Shown: positions 7,910 through 14,449 of the stretch, in pieces | Numbering within the stretch: the stretch's first letter is position 1 | Layout: the number at the start of each line of letters is the position of its first letter | Source of the DNA: Clostridiales bacterium | GTDB taxonomy: Bacteria > Bacillota > Clostridia > Lachnospirales > Lachnospiraceae | Assembly: GCA_019420405.1 (NCBI GenBank) | Contig: JAHZHF010000040.1 | Location: 1-15,789, forward strand | Length of the DNA stretch: 15,789 bases | Reading direction: 5' to 3' | Translations under genes and position numbers: made by a program | Notes under the pieces: generated by a model | Told to the model about the DNA's origin: nothing | Seen by the model: the letters and a program-made list of their open reading frames with translations, nothing else | Database searches by the model: none

Positions 7910-7942
7910 AATATAATGCGCAAAGATTAAAGAAACATTAAA
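7910..7942 (-). promoter_or_regulatory. Candidate response-regulator box and promoter of the PepSY gene
   Basis: On the minus strand TTTAAT occurs twice with an exact 11-nt period (7942-7937 and 7931-7926). A -10-like TATATT (7915-7910) follows. The repeats cover the place of the -35 box. OmpR/PhoB-type regulators bind 11-bp direct repeats, often overlapping a poor -35 box. The regulator of that family encoded upstream is the obvious candidate. This is an inference from the repeat spacing alone. Confidence 0.45.
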
Positions 7943-7957
7943 AGATACTATATTTTT

Positions 7958-9418
7958 TTAATTTATTTTGTAATTGCAGTCTGATCCGGATTCTAGCGGA
8001 AGACGAAACATAAACTTACTGCCTTCCCCTTCTCTGCTCCAGGCCGAGACGCTTCCGCCATGGGCTTCCACCATCCATTTCACCATAGACAGCCCCAGCC
8101 CGGAATGATCTCCTCCCGATCTCGCCGAATCCACACGGTAAAATCTCTCCCAGATATGCGGCAGCGCACTCTCTGAAATCCCGGTTCCATGATCCTCCAC
8201 ACAGCCTTCCGCCCTTTTTCCATCCGATGTAAGTGTCACCAGAACCTCTCCATTTTCCCGGCTGTAACGCCGCGCATTGGAAATCAGGTTTACGAGCACG
8301 CGGATGTAAAACGTCTCATCTACCCATGCATAAATATCCGGCTGAATCTGCGCGGTTACCCGGACGCCTCTTCCTTCCGCCTCAGAAAGCATCTGCTGCT
8401 CCTCAACTGTCATTTCCGTCAGCTCGCTCAAATTCAGCATTTCAGGGTGAACCGGCTGCCTCCCCTGATCCGCACGTGAAAGGAAAAGAAGCTGGGATAT
8501 CAGATTCGACATATTCTCCGCCTTCCGTTCAATCGTCCGGACCTCTTCCTTCTGTTTCTCCGACAGCCCTTCGTCCGCCAGCAGCGCCCCGCACTGCGCC
8601 AGAATCACACTGACGGGAGTTCTCAGTTCATGGGAAACATCTGAAGTAAACTGCTTCTCCCTGTTAAATACCTGCTCTAACTCGGACAGCATATCGTCAA
8701 ACGTATCCGCCAGCGTATAGATCTCGTCCCTGCTTTTCCCTGTTCCCCTCTTTCCTCTCTGCGGTCCGCTCTCCACACCACCGGACTTTTCTGTTTTTTC
8801 CGGCCCGCCCGCCAGATTAATCCGCCTGGAAAGATCTGCATCCGCACGAATTTCCTGTACTGTCCGGGTTATCTTTTTCACCGGAAGAAGCGTTCTCCGG
8901 GTAAAGCGGTATCCGATAAAAGCAGTCGCCATCACCATCATCGGAAGCAGAATCAGAGCGAATCTCAGTGTGACAGTAAAGCTCTCCTCCGCATCCGTAA
9001 CCGAAGTGACTCCCCGCACATACACCGTCTGCTCAGCAGACAGCCGGAACGAAATATCATATACATACCATTCCCTGCTGCCGTCTCTTATCGTCCTCAT
9101 CTCGCCGTCAGAAAACTCCGGCTGCAGATCAAAGCCATGAGGAACTTTCCCGTACATGAAATACATATCTTCATCATAAAGAGACAGATATACGTTACTG
9201 GTGACAGAATAAAAATCCGACGACAGGCTCAGCTCCCCGCCTCTGAGCCGGATATCCTCCAGACTCTCCTGCACCCGGTCTTCCAGCTGCGACTGCACGG
9301 AGGACAGGACTTCCCTGCTGCTCAGCGAGAACAGAATCGCCAGCGCCGCGCAGGTCAGCAGCACCATAAATAAGGTATATACTAATGTAAGTTTCATTTT
9401 CAGTGTTATCCGTCTCAC
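7958..9418 (-). CDS. Sensor histidine kinase of a two-component system
   Basis: 486 residues from a GTG start with AGGAGG 5 nt upstream. Membrane segments at about 10-31 and 152-171 enclose an extracytoplasmic sensor of about 120 residues. A HAMP region follows (about 172-250). It contains an unusual Gly/Lys/Ser/Glu-rich insert at about 206-229, between the two HAMP helices. Kinase motifs: H-box SHELRTPVS with phospho-accepting His263; N-box around Asn377 and Asn381; G1 DHGTG (409-413); F-box WERFYRVD; G2 GLGLS (440-444). It should phosphorylate the response regulator encoded 32 nt upstream in the same operon. The signal is unknown; the lipoprotein downstream suggests an envelope function. 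An alternative ATG at 9397 is 26 nt from the Shine-Dalgarno site, so the GTG is preferred. Confidence 0.92.
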   Translation of the reverse strand: MRRITLKMKLTLVYTLFMVLLTCAALAILFSLSSREVLSSVQSQLEDRVQESLEDIRLRGGELSLSSDFYSVTSNVYLSLYDEDMYFMYGKVPHGFDLQPEFSDGEMRTIRDGSREWYVYDISFRLSAEQTVYVRGVTSVTDAEESFTVTLRFALILLPMMVMATAFIGYRFTRRTLLPVKKITRTVQEIRADADLSRRINLAGGPEKTEKSGGVESGPQRGKRGTGKSRDEIYTLADTFDDMLSELEQVFNREKQFTSDVSHELRTPVSVILAQCGALLADEGLSEKQKEEVRTIERKAENMSNLISQLLFLSRADQGRQPVHPEMLNLSELTEMTVEEQQMLSEAEGRGVRVTAQIQPDIYAWVDETFYIRVLVNLISNARRYSRENGEVLVTLTSDGKRAEGCVEDHGTGISESALPHIWERFYRVDSARSGGDHSGLGLSMVKWMVEAHGGSVSAWSREGEGSKFMFRLPLESGSDCNYKIN

Positions 9419-9450
9419 CGCAGCCTCCTTCCTCTGATATCCGGATCAGG

Positions 9451-10125
9451 TTACGCTTCTTCTCTCAGGACATATCCCGATCCCCGCACAGTATGAATCA
9501 GCTTTTTCTCATGTCCCTCATCTATCTTTCTTCTCAGATACCGGATATAAACATCGATCACGTTCGAACCGCCCGCATAGTCGAAGTTCCACAGATGCTG
9601 TTCCAGTTTGTCCCTGGACAAAACGATCCCCTCATTCTGCACCATATAGCGCAGAAGAGCAAACTCTTTCCCCGACAGCTTGATCTCCCGGCCGCCCCTT
9701 CGCACCTGCTGCGTATCCATATGCACTTCCAGATCTCCTACGGTATAGCAGGTTTTCGGTGTGTCCGCGGGCTTTCTTAAAAGCACTCTGATGCGTGCCA
9801 GAAGCTCCTCAAAAGCAAACGGCTTAACCAGATAGTCATTCGCCCCGGCGTCCAGCCCTTTCACCCGGTCCTCGATACTGTCCTTCGCTGTCAGCAGTAT
9901 CACAGGGGTACTGTCATTTCTCCCGCGCATCTTCTTCAGCACGCTCAGCCCGTCCTCCACAGGCATCATAATATCAAGCACCACTGCATCGTACTCCGCA
10001 CTCTGCAGATATTCCAGCGCCTCCCCGCCGTCCATGCAGGAATCCACACTGTAATGCTCCTCTTTGAGTCTCGCGGTTATAATTCTGTTCAGATCCTTCT
10101 CATCCTCCGCAATCAGTATTCTCAT
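9451..10125 (-). CDS. OmpR/PhoB-family response regulator
   Basis: 224 residues. The receiver domain (1-118) has the acidic pocket at Glu7/Asp8, the phospho-acceptor Asp51 in VVLDIMMP, the switch Thr79 and Lys101 in the KPF motif. The winged-helix DNA-binding domain (about 127-222) has KLSGKEFALLRYM, the recognition-helix region NVIDVYIRYLRRKID and the C-terminal hairpin TVRGSGYVL. Such proteins bind tandem repeats of about 11 bp as dimers. The kinase partner is directly downstream. AAGGAG lies 11 nt before the ATG. Two 11-bp tandem repeats in the neighbourhood (upstream of this gene and upstream of the PepSY gene) are possible targets, but their sequences differ, so at most one is likely to be its site. 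Confidence 0.94.
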   Translation of the reverse strand: MRILIAEDEKDLNRIITARLKEEHYSVDSCMDGGEALEYLQSAEYDAVVLDIMMPVEDGLSVLKKMRGRNDSTPVILLTAKDSIEDRVKGLDAGANDYLVKPFAFEELLARIRVLLRKPADTPKTCYTVGDLEVHMDTQQVRRGGREIKLSGKEFALLRYMVQNEGIVLSRDKLEQHLWNFDYAGGSNVIDVYIRYLRRKIDEGHEKKLIHTVRGSGYVLREEA

Positions 10126-10231
10126 GCCAGTTTACACTCCTTTTTCCCGCAGTCTGCCTCTCCATATTCTTTTGCCGGGCAGAACAGAGTTCTTTATGAC
10201 ACTGTAGCACAAATCGCACTCATAATCCAGT

Positions 10232-10276
10232 TTCCGGTACTGCCTTCGCAATACCTTCGCGATACCGGAATTTTTT
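10232..10276 (+). promoter_or_regulatory. Hairpin with T-tract enclosing an 11-bp tandem repeat, upstream of the response regulator
   Basis: TTCCGGTA (10232-10239) and TACCGGAA (10263-10270) form an 8-bp stem followed by six T, like a plus-strand terminator. The 23-nt loop region runs into a tandem repeat, TTCGCAATACC then TTCGCGATACC (10245-10266), with one base different. On the minus strand a weak promoter, TTGCGA then 18 nt then GATTAT, would have its -35 box inside the second unit. So this is either a terminator that insulates the divergent genes or an autoregulatory site for the response regulator. No plus-strand gene lies just before it. Confidence 0.45.
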
Positions 10277-10288
10277 CCCGCCGCCGTC

Positions 10289-10317
10289 TTGACAGCCGCT
10301 TCCGGTAATAATATTCT
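10289..10317 (+). promoter_or_regulatory. Sigma-A promoter of the aminopeptidase gene
   Basis: A perfect TTGACA (10289-10294), a 17-nt spacer and TATTCT (10312-10317). It would start a message near 10324, about 60 nt before the M18 gene. Confidence 0.65.
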
Positions 10318-10385
10318 GAAATCATACCCGGTTTAATCCCCCGGATTCATATCATAATTCAGCTTAAAAGGAGATTCTGTCTATT

Positions 10386-11660
10386 ATGAACCATACGATT
10401 ATAAAAGAACTGATTCATTTCCTTGAAAACAGCCCCTCCTGCTTCCACGCCGTTTCAAACACGGAGTCCATCCTTTTGTCGGAGGGCTTTACCCGGCTGT
10501 ACGAAAATGAGAAATGGGAGCTCACAAAAGGAGGCAGGTATTTTGTCACCCGCAACGGTTCTTCCCTCATAGCGTTTACAATCCCCGAAAACCGCCCGGC
10601 CGGAATGCGTATCGCGGCGAGCCACAGCGACTCCCCCACCTTTAAGATCAAAGAAAACCCGGAGCTCGAATCCGACGGCCGCTATATCCGGCTGAATACG
10701 GAACGCTACGGCGGTATGCTCTGCGCTCCATGGTTTGACCGCCCCCTCTCGGCAGCCGGACGAATCATTATAAAAGATCCCGCCAGCCGGGAACTCGTAT
10801 CCCGTCTGGTCAATATAGACCGGGATCTCCTGCTGATTCCCAGCCTCGCGATCCACATGAACCGTGAAGCTAACGAGGGCTATAAGTACAACGCACAGAA
10901 AGATATGCTCCCGCTCTATGGGAGCCTTGCGGCAAAGGGGACGTTTATTCAGACAGTCGCTCAGGCTGCCGGAGTATCCGAAACAGATATCCTTGGCCAT
11001 GACCTCTTCCTGTATAACCGCCAGAAGGCAAGTATCTGGGGCGCTCAGGAGGAATTCATCTCCTGCGGGCGTCTTGACGACCTCCAGTGCGCATTTGCTT
11101 CGCTGAAAGGATTTCTCGCAGGAAATAAGGAAGAATATATGGCCATCTACTGTGTTCTGGATAACGAAGAAGTGGGCAGCACGACCAGACAGGGCGCGGC
11201 ATCCACCTTTCTTCCTGATACGCTCACAAGAATCCACGACAGTCTCGGATTCTCCCGGGAGGACTATCTGATCCACTTAGCCGACAGCTTCATGCTCTCC
11301 GCTGACAATGCCCACGCCGTCCATCCGAACTATGCCGACAAAACCGATCCCACCAACCGTCCGGTCCTGAACGGCGGTATTGTACTTAAATTCAGCGCGA
11401 ACCAGAGATACTGTACGGACGGAGTCTCCGCCGCCATGTTCCGCGATCTCTGCAATTTGGCAGGGGTGCCCGTCCAGACCTTTGTCAACCGCTCGGATAT
11501 GGCCGGAGGCTCCACCCTCGGGAATATCTCCAACACCCAGGTTTCCCTCCGGACGGCAGACATCGGCCTTCCCCAGCTCGCCATGCACTCTCCCTATGAG
11601 ACGGCGGGAATCCAGGATACGGAATATATGATACGGGCTGCCGAACAATTCTTCTGCTGA
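10386..11660 (+). CDS. apeB: M18-family metallo-aminopeptidase
   Basis: 424 residues, the normal size for bacterial M18 aminopeptidases. These are cytoplasmic, cobalt- or zinc-dependent enzymes that remove N-terminal residues, often acidic ones, from peptides and form dodecamers. The motifs are ASHSDSP (His80, Asp82), the early PSCFHAV signature (17-23), WFDRPLS, DNEEVGS (general base and metal ligand glutamates), SADNAHAVHPNY and a C-terminal AMHSPYE segment with the last histidine ligand. AAAAGGAG precedes the ATG, and a TTGACA promoter lies upstream. The oxidoreductase gene follows after 50 nt on the same strand with its own ribosome binding site and is probably co-transcribed. The symbol follows common annotation practice. 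Confidence 0.9.
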   Translation: MNHTIIKELIHFLENSPSCFHAVSNTESILLSEGFTRLYENEKWELTKGGRYFVTRNGSSLIAFTIPENRPAGMRIAASHSDSPTFKIKENPELESDGRYIRLNTERYGGMLCAPWFDRPLSAAGRIIIKDPASRELVSRLVNIDRDLLLIPSLAIHMNREANEGYKYNAQKDMLPLYGSLAAKGTFIQTVAQAAGVSETDILGHDLFLYNRQKASIWGAQEEFISCGRLDDLQCAFASLKGFLAGNKEEYMAIYCVLDNEEVGSTTRQGAASTFLPDTLTRIHDSLGFSREDYLIHLADSFMLSADNAHAVHPNYADKTDPTNRPVLNGGIVLKFSANQRYCTDGVSAAMFRDLCNLAGVPVQTFVNRSDMAGGSTLGNISNTQVSLRTADIGLPQLAMHSPYETAGIQDTEYMIRAAEQFFC

Positions 11661-11710
11661 TGCCGGACGGCAGAACAGTTACTATAAATCATTAAAAAGG
11701 AGCGATTTTC

Positions 11711-12700
11711 ATGAGTACTAAAATCGGTATTATCGGAACCAACTTTATCAGCGACACATTCTGCGAAGCGGCACTGCAGGTGCCCGGAGCAGAACTGTAC
11801 GCCGTCTATTCAAGAAAGCAGACAACCGGGGACGCCTTCGCCGCAAAATACGACATTCCCCGCGTATACACAAACTACGATACTTTTCTTGGCTCCGGCC
11901 TCGACGCAGTCTATGTCGCCTCGCCCAATTCTGTCCACTGCCCGCAGACACTCAAAGCTCTGAAATGCGGAAAACATGTACTTTGTGAAAAGGTCCTGGC
12001 TCTGAACGAAGCAGAGGCGCTTTCCATGATTCAGTGCGCACGCGAAAACAACGTTATACTCCTGGAAGCCATGCGCCCGGATTTTGATCCGGCCTTTGAT
12101 GTCATCCGGGAACACCTTCCGCGGATCGGCAAACTGCGCAGAGCCACCTTCGAGTTCTGCCAGTATTCCAGCCGCTATGACAGTTACCGTGAGGGAGTCG
12201 TTCAGAACGCGTTTAACCCGCAGCTCGGCAACGCCGCCATCATGGATATCGGCGTTTACTGTATTCACTCCCTCGTCCGCCTTTTCGGAATGCCGGAAAA
12301 CATCCGGGCCTTTTCAACCAGACTGGTCAACGGCTTCGACGGAAGCGGCATCGTACTCATGGACTATGGCAGTATGATCGCAGAAGCCGTATACTCCAAG
12401 ATCTCCGTCTCGGTAAATCCCAGCGTGCTGCAGGGTGAAGACGGCTCTATCATGATCGATTACATCGGAAGACCCAGTGAACTGAAAATCCGAACCAGAG
12501 AAGGCTCACGCGATCCCCTGTACGGCGGAAATACAGAAACGCTTCCCTTCCAGCCCGCAGAAAACAACATGATCTACGAGATCAGCGAGTTCCTGCGGCT
12601 GATCCGGGAAGGTACGGCAGATCACAAATACCTCCGGTATTCCCTGGATACACTCCGGGTCATCGACGAAGTCAAACGCCAGACAGGGATCACATTTTAG
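11711..12700 (+). CDS. Gfo/Idh/MocA-family NAD(P)-dependent oxidoreductase
   Basis: 329 residues. An N-terminal Rossmann domain starts with IGIIGTNFIS (5-14), a GxxG-type dinucleotide-binding turn. ASPNSVH (70-76) and GKHVLCEK (87-94) follow; Lys94 is the conserved lysine of the family EKP motif, although the proline is Val here. The C-terminal substrate domain carries AAIMDIGVYCIHS (175-187) with the usual catalytic Asp179 and His186. Family members oxidise or reduce sugars, inositols or related compounds; the substrate cannot be told from sequence alone. AAAAAGGAG lies 8 nt before the ATG. It follows the aminopeptidase gene by 50 nt and converges on the acetyltransferase gene with no clear terminator between them. 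Confidence 0.87.
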   Translation: MSTKIGIIGTNFISDTFCEAALQVPGAELYAVYSRKQTTGDAFAAKYDIPRVYTNYDTFLGSGLDAVYVASPNSVHCPQTLKALKCGKHVLCEKVLALNEAEALSMIQCARENNVILLEAMRPDFDPAFDVIREHLPRIGKLRRATFEFCQYSSRYDSYREGVVQNAFNPQLGNAAIMDIGVYCIHSLVRLFGMPENIRAFSTRLVNGFDGSGIVLMDYGSMIAEAVYSKISVSVNPSVLQGEDGSIMIDYIGRPSELKIRTREGSRDPLYGGNTETLPFQPAENNMIYEISEFLRLIREGTADHKYLRYSLDTLRVIDEVKRQTGITF

Positions 12701-12703
12701 GCT

Positions 12704-12847
12704 CATTGTTCCCCGCAGGCAGCCCAGCGCATACAGGTGATCCACACTGGGGATATTCACACCTTTTATCCACCGGTACACGGACTGAATGCAGGACAGG
12801 CCGAGACAGCTCTGAATATCCGCCGCATTCAGTACGTGTACTTTCAA
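12704..12847 (-). pseudogene. Remnant of an XRE-type helix-turn-helix regulator
   Basis: About 48 codons on the minus strand, between the ends of two converging genes, read as a fragment of a small Lachnospiraceae-type XRE regulator. The recognisable run is DIQSCLGLS, then QSVYRWIKG, then PSVDHLYALG; intact relatives read roughly like DIQ-FGFSTPQAIYKWQRG-PSVDNLYALS. The first helix of the domain is missing on the acetyltransferase side. The similarity ends at the oxidoreductase stop codon, where the C-terminus would continue. The only start available is a TTG overlapping the acetyltransferase stop, with no ribosome binding site of its own. A degraded leftover is the best reading. The resemblance is from memory. 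Confidence 0.55.
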
Positions 12848-13374
12848 ACCGAAGCTTTCAGTACGCAGCTCATCTCATACCACTGTTCTCCGCCCCATGA
12901 AGAGTCCGCCACTCCGTCATTTTTAAATCCCATCTTTTCATACATTTTCACTTTTGATTCCAGGCAGGTCAGAAGAAGCGCTTCGCGTCCTCTTTCCTTC
13001 TCCCGCTTCTGATACCGCGCCACAATCTCCCGGGCAAGTCCGCGGCCGCGATATTCCGGAAGAACGTCCAGCCCGAGAAGCATGATATTCTTCCCATCCG
13101 GATCATGCAGCCCGGCGTCCGTGAAAAACTCATCCCTGAAACGGTTCTCATCCGTGGCCAGGCCGTTTAAAAAGCCGGCGATCCGCCCGGTCTTACGGTC
13201 TACCGCCGTCAGAAAAAGCTCCGGCGCCGCTACGATCCGCTTTCTCATCATCGGCGGCGTGCACGCCTCGTTCGGCGGGAAACAGATCCTCTCGATCTCG
13301 GCCGCCTGCTCCTCCTCTCCCGGAAGGATATTACGAAATTCAAAACTTTCACTTAAATTCTTCCTGTCATCCAT
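12844..13374 (-). CDS. GNAT-family N-acetyltransferase
   Basis: 176 residues, one GNAT domain. The acetyl-CoA-binding signature LDVLPEYRGRGLAREIV lies at about 102-118, with the R-G-R-G-L/A loop for the pyrophosphate. The upstream strand pair ELFLTAVDRKTGRIAGFLNG and the C-terminal VKMYEKMGFKNDG (beta-6/beta-7 turn) are typical. The N-terminal stretch EEQAAEIERICFPPNEACT resembles AANAT-like amine acetyltransferases, which would suggest an amine substrate, but this is tentative. It starts 18 nt after the VanZ-like gene, and its ribosome binding site AGAGAGG overlaps that gene's stop, so the two form an operon. The start is the ATG at 13374. Confidence 0.85.
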   Translation of the reverse strand: MDDRKNLSESFEFRNILPGEEEQAAEIERICFPPNEACTPPMMRKRIVAAPELFLTAVDRKTGRIAGFLNGLATDENRFRDEFFTDAGLHDPDGKNIMLLGLDVLPEYRGRGLAREIVARYQKREKERGREALLLTCLESKVKMYEKMGFKNDGVADSSWGGEQWYEMSCVLKASV

Positions 13375-13392
13375 TTTCTGTATCCTCTCTTT

Positions 13393-14019
13393 CTATTCTT
13401 CCACATTTTTTTGAAAATTCCCGGCGGATTTCCTGTAGCTTCGCACAGCCGCCAGCACCAAAAGACCTGCCATCACTCCGGCGCTGTCCAGAAGCACATC
13501 CGATATCTGCCCGCTTCGTCCGGGCACAAAGAGCTGGTGGAACTCATCCGTCGCCGCGTAGGCAGTCGCCACAGCCCAGGGAATCAGAATCCCCCGGCCG
13601 ATTCCTGTCCTTTCGGATCTGTCCTTCCCGCCATTTTTATTCAAGGCTCGCTCGCGAGTCTTGCGCGCGGGATTCGGGTCGGCTTCAGCCGACATAATTC
13701 TTATCCGAATCCCTGCGCATCCTCGCGGAGCGTATATCAGATGGGGGGATGTCCCCCATCTGATATACGCTCCGGCCACAAGGAGGCCCAGTATTGCATA
13801 TTCTGTCGCATGGGCAGTCTTCCTCACCGGATGGTCGATCCTCTCTGCAAATTCATATCTGCTCTCCTCGCTCCACTCCTCGAATTCCGGAATGAAAATC
13901 TGCCCGATCATCATCCCCACCTGGATGCTGTCCTCTTCCGACTCATCTGCCGGGCGGGCGGAGAAACCGAAAATCACCGCCATCCACACAATTGTAAGTA
14001 TCAAAAATACCTTCCTCAT
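13393..14019 (-). CDS. VanZ-family membrane protein with an in-frame palindromic insert
   Basis: 208 residues from the chosen ATG. The VanZ-like parts are MRKVFLILTIVWMAVIFGFSA (first membrane segment, 1-21), VRKTAHATEYAILGLLVAGA (65-84), ILIPWAVATAYAATDEFHQLFVPGRSGQISD (about 144-174) and a last membrane segment (about 176-192). VanZ relatives include a protein linked to low-level teicoplanin resistance; the molecular role is unclear. Between the second and third parts sit about 53 residues (85-137) that are charged, unlike VanZ, and encoded by three palindromes. The frame is kept, so the protein can be complete. An ATG at 14058 is in frame but overlaps the -10 box of the likely promoter. 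A double ATG at 14022/14019 follows GAGGGAG; 14019 has the better spacing. It is followed by the acetyltransferase gene. Confidence 0.8.
   Translation of the reverse strand: MRKVFLILTIVWMAVIFGFSARPADESEEDSIQVGMMIGQIFIPEFEEWSEESRYEFAERIDHPVRKTAHATEYAILGLLVAGAYIRWGTSPHLIYAPRGCAGIRIRIMSAEADPNPARKTRERALNKNGGKDRSERTGIGRGILIPWAVATAYAATDEFHQLFVPGRSGQISDVLLDSAGVMAGLLVLAAVRSYRKSAGNFQKNVEE
13609..13774. repeat. Palindromic element inserted in the vanZ-like gene
   Basis: Three palindromes in a row. (1) 13642-13650 with 13655-13663: 9-bp arms with one G-T pair, around CTCG. (2) 13669-13677 with 13705-13713: perfect 9-bp arms GGGATTCGG/CCGAATCCC, extended by GCGC/GCGC across a bulged T and enclosing a second perfect hairpin GTCGGCT-TC-AGCCGAC (13678-13693). 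(3) 13726-13747 with 13753-13774: perfect 22-bp arms with a 5-nt loop. The left boundary (about 13609) is placed where VanZ-like coding resumes. No transposase is present. It resembles REP- or MITE-like elements, or the Rickettsia palindromic elements known to lie inside coding genes. Other copies in the genome are not visible here. Confidence 0.75.
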
Positions 14020-14049
14020 CATTTCTCCCTCGCTTTCCCGGATATACCG

Positions 14050-14078
14050 ATTATACATGCGCGCCCCACGTTTGTATA
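14050..14078 (-). promoter_or_regulatory. Sigma-A promoter of the vanZ-like/acetyltransferase operon
   Basis: On the minus strand TATACA (14078-14073), a 17-nt spacer and a perfect TATAAT (14055-14050). Transcription would start near 14043, just before the GAGGGAG site and the double ATG. This supports the shorter start of the VanZ-like protein. Confidence 0.6.
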
Positions 14079-14237
14079 TCCCTTTTCTCTCCCGTCTCCA
14101 CTGCTTCTCACTCCTCTTTTCTCCGCCTTCAGATCTATAACAATTCCATATTCGCGCAATTGTTTTTCCATTATTTTTCTTTATTATTTTAATTTTCAGT
14201 TTTCAATATTTTTATTTTATTTTTATCAGATTTTATA

Positions 14238-14279
14238 TTGACATTTTGATGATTGCGCGTTATTATATAACCATCAAAA
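14238..14279 (+). promoter_or_regulatory. Promoter with an inverted repeat around its -10 box
   Basis: A perfect TTGACA (14238-14243), a 17-nt spacer and TATTAT (14261-14266) give a near-consensus sigma-A promoter with a start near 14273. TTTTGATG (14244-14251) and CATCAAAA (14272-14279) form an 8-bp perfect inverted repeat that begins right after the -35 box and ends at the start site. This is a likely operator for a repressor, although a chance repeat in A/T-rich DNA cannot be excluded. Confidence 0.65.
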
Positions 14280-14349
14280 GAAAAGGAGGACGGACCACCA
14301 AAAACTTAATTTAATTACTTATAATTTTAAAGAAAAGAGGTATAGTCCA

Positions 14350-14361
14350 ATGGGAAGGTAA
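14350..14361 (+). other. Tiny ORF 1 (MGR) in the small transcript
   Basis: ATG-GGA-AGG-TAA, with AAAAGAGG ending 9 nt before the ATG. Too short to judge as coding; listed because its spacing and CCAATGG context match tiny ORF 2. Confidence 0.25.
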
Positions 14362-14431
14362 GATAAAAACAAAAACACTATTTGAAAAAATAGTTTCAGA
14401 TAGATATCAATTAAATAAGGAGGTCAGGCCA

Positions 14432-14449
14432 ATGGATGTAATAAGCTGA
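14432..14449 (+). other. Tiny ORF 2 (MDVIS) in the small transcript
   Basis: Five codons and a TGA that runs directly into the terminator stem. AAGGAGG lies exactly 8 nt before the ATG, as good a ribosome binding site as any in the window. It may be translated, or the site may instead bind a protein or the ribosome as part of an RNA function. Confidence 0.35.

Noticed and set aside
13594..13777. CCGGCC on both sides of the palindromic element, as a possible target-site duplication.
   Set aside because: Removing one copy with the interval takes out 178 nt, which is not a multiple of three and would break the vanZ frame. A 6-nt G/C repeat is likely by chance.
14019..14171. A 50-codon minus-strand ORF (start MEKQLREYG) whose stop overlaps the vanZ ATG.
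   Set aside because: It has no ribosome binding site, contains the vanZ promoter -10 and -35 boxes within it, and its residues resemble no family I know. The overlap is probably chance.
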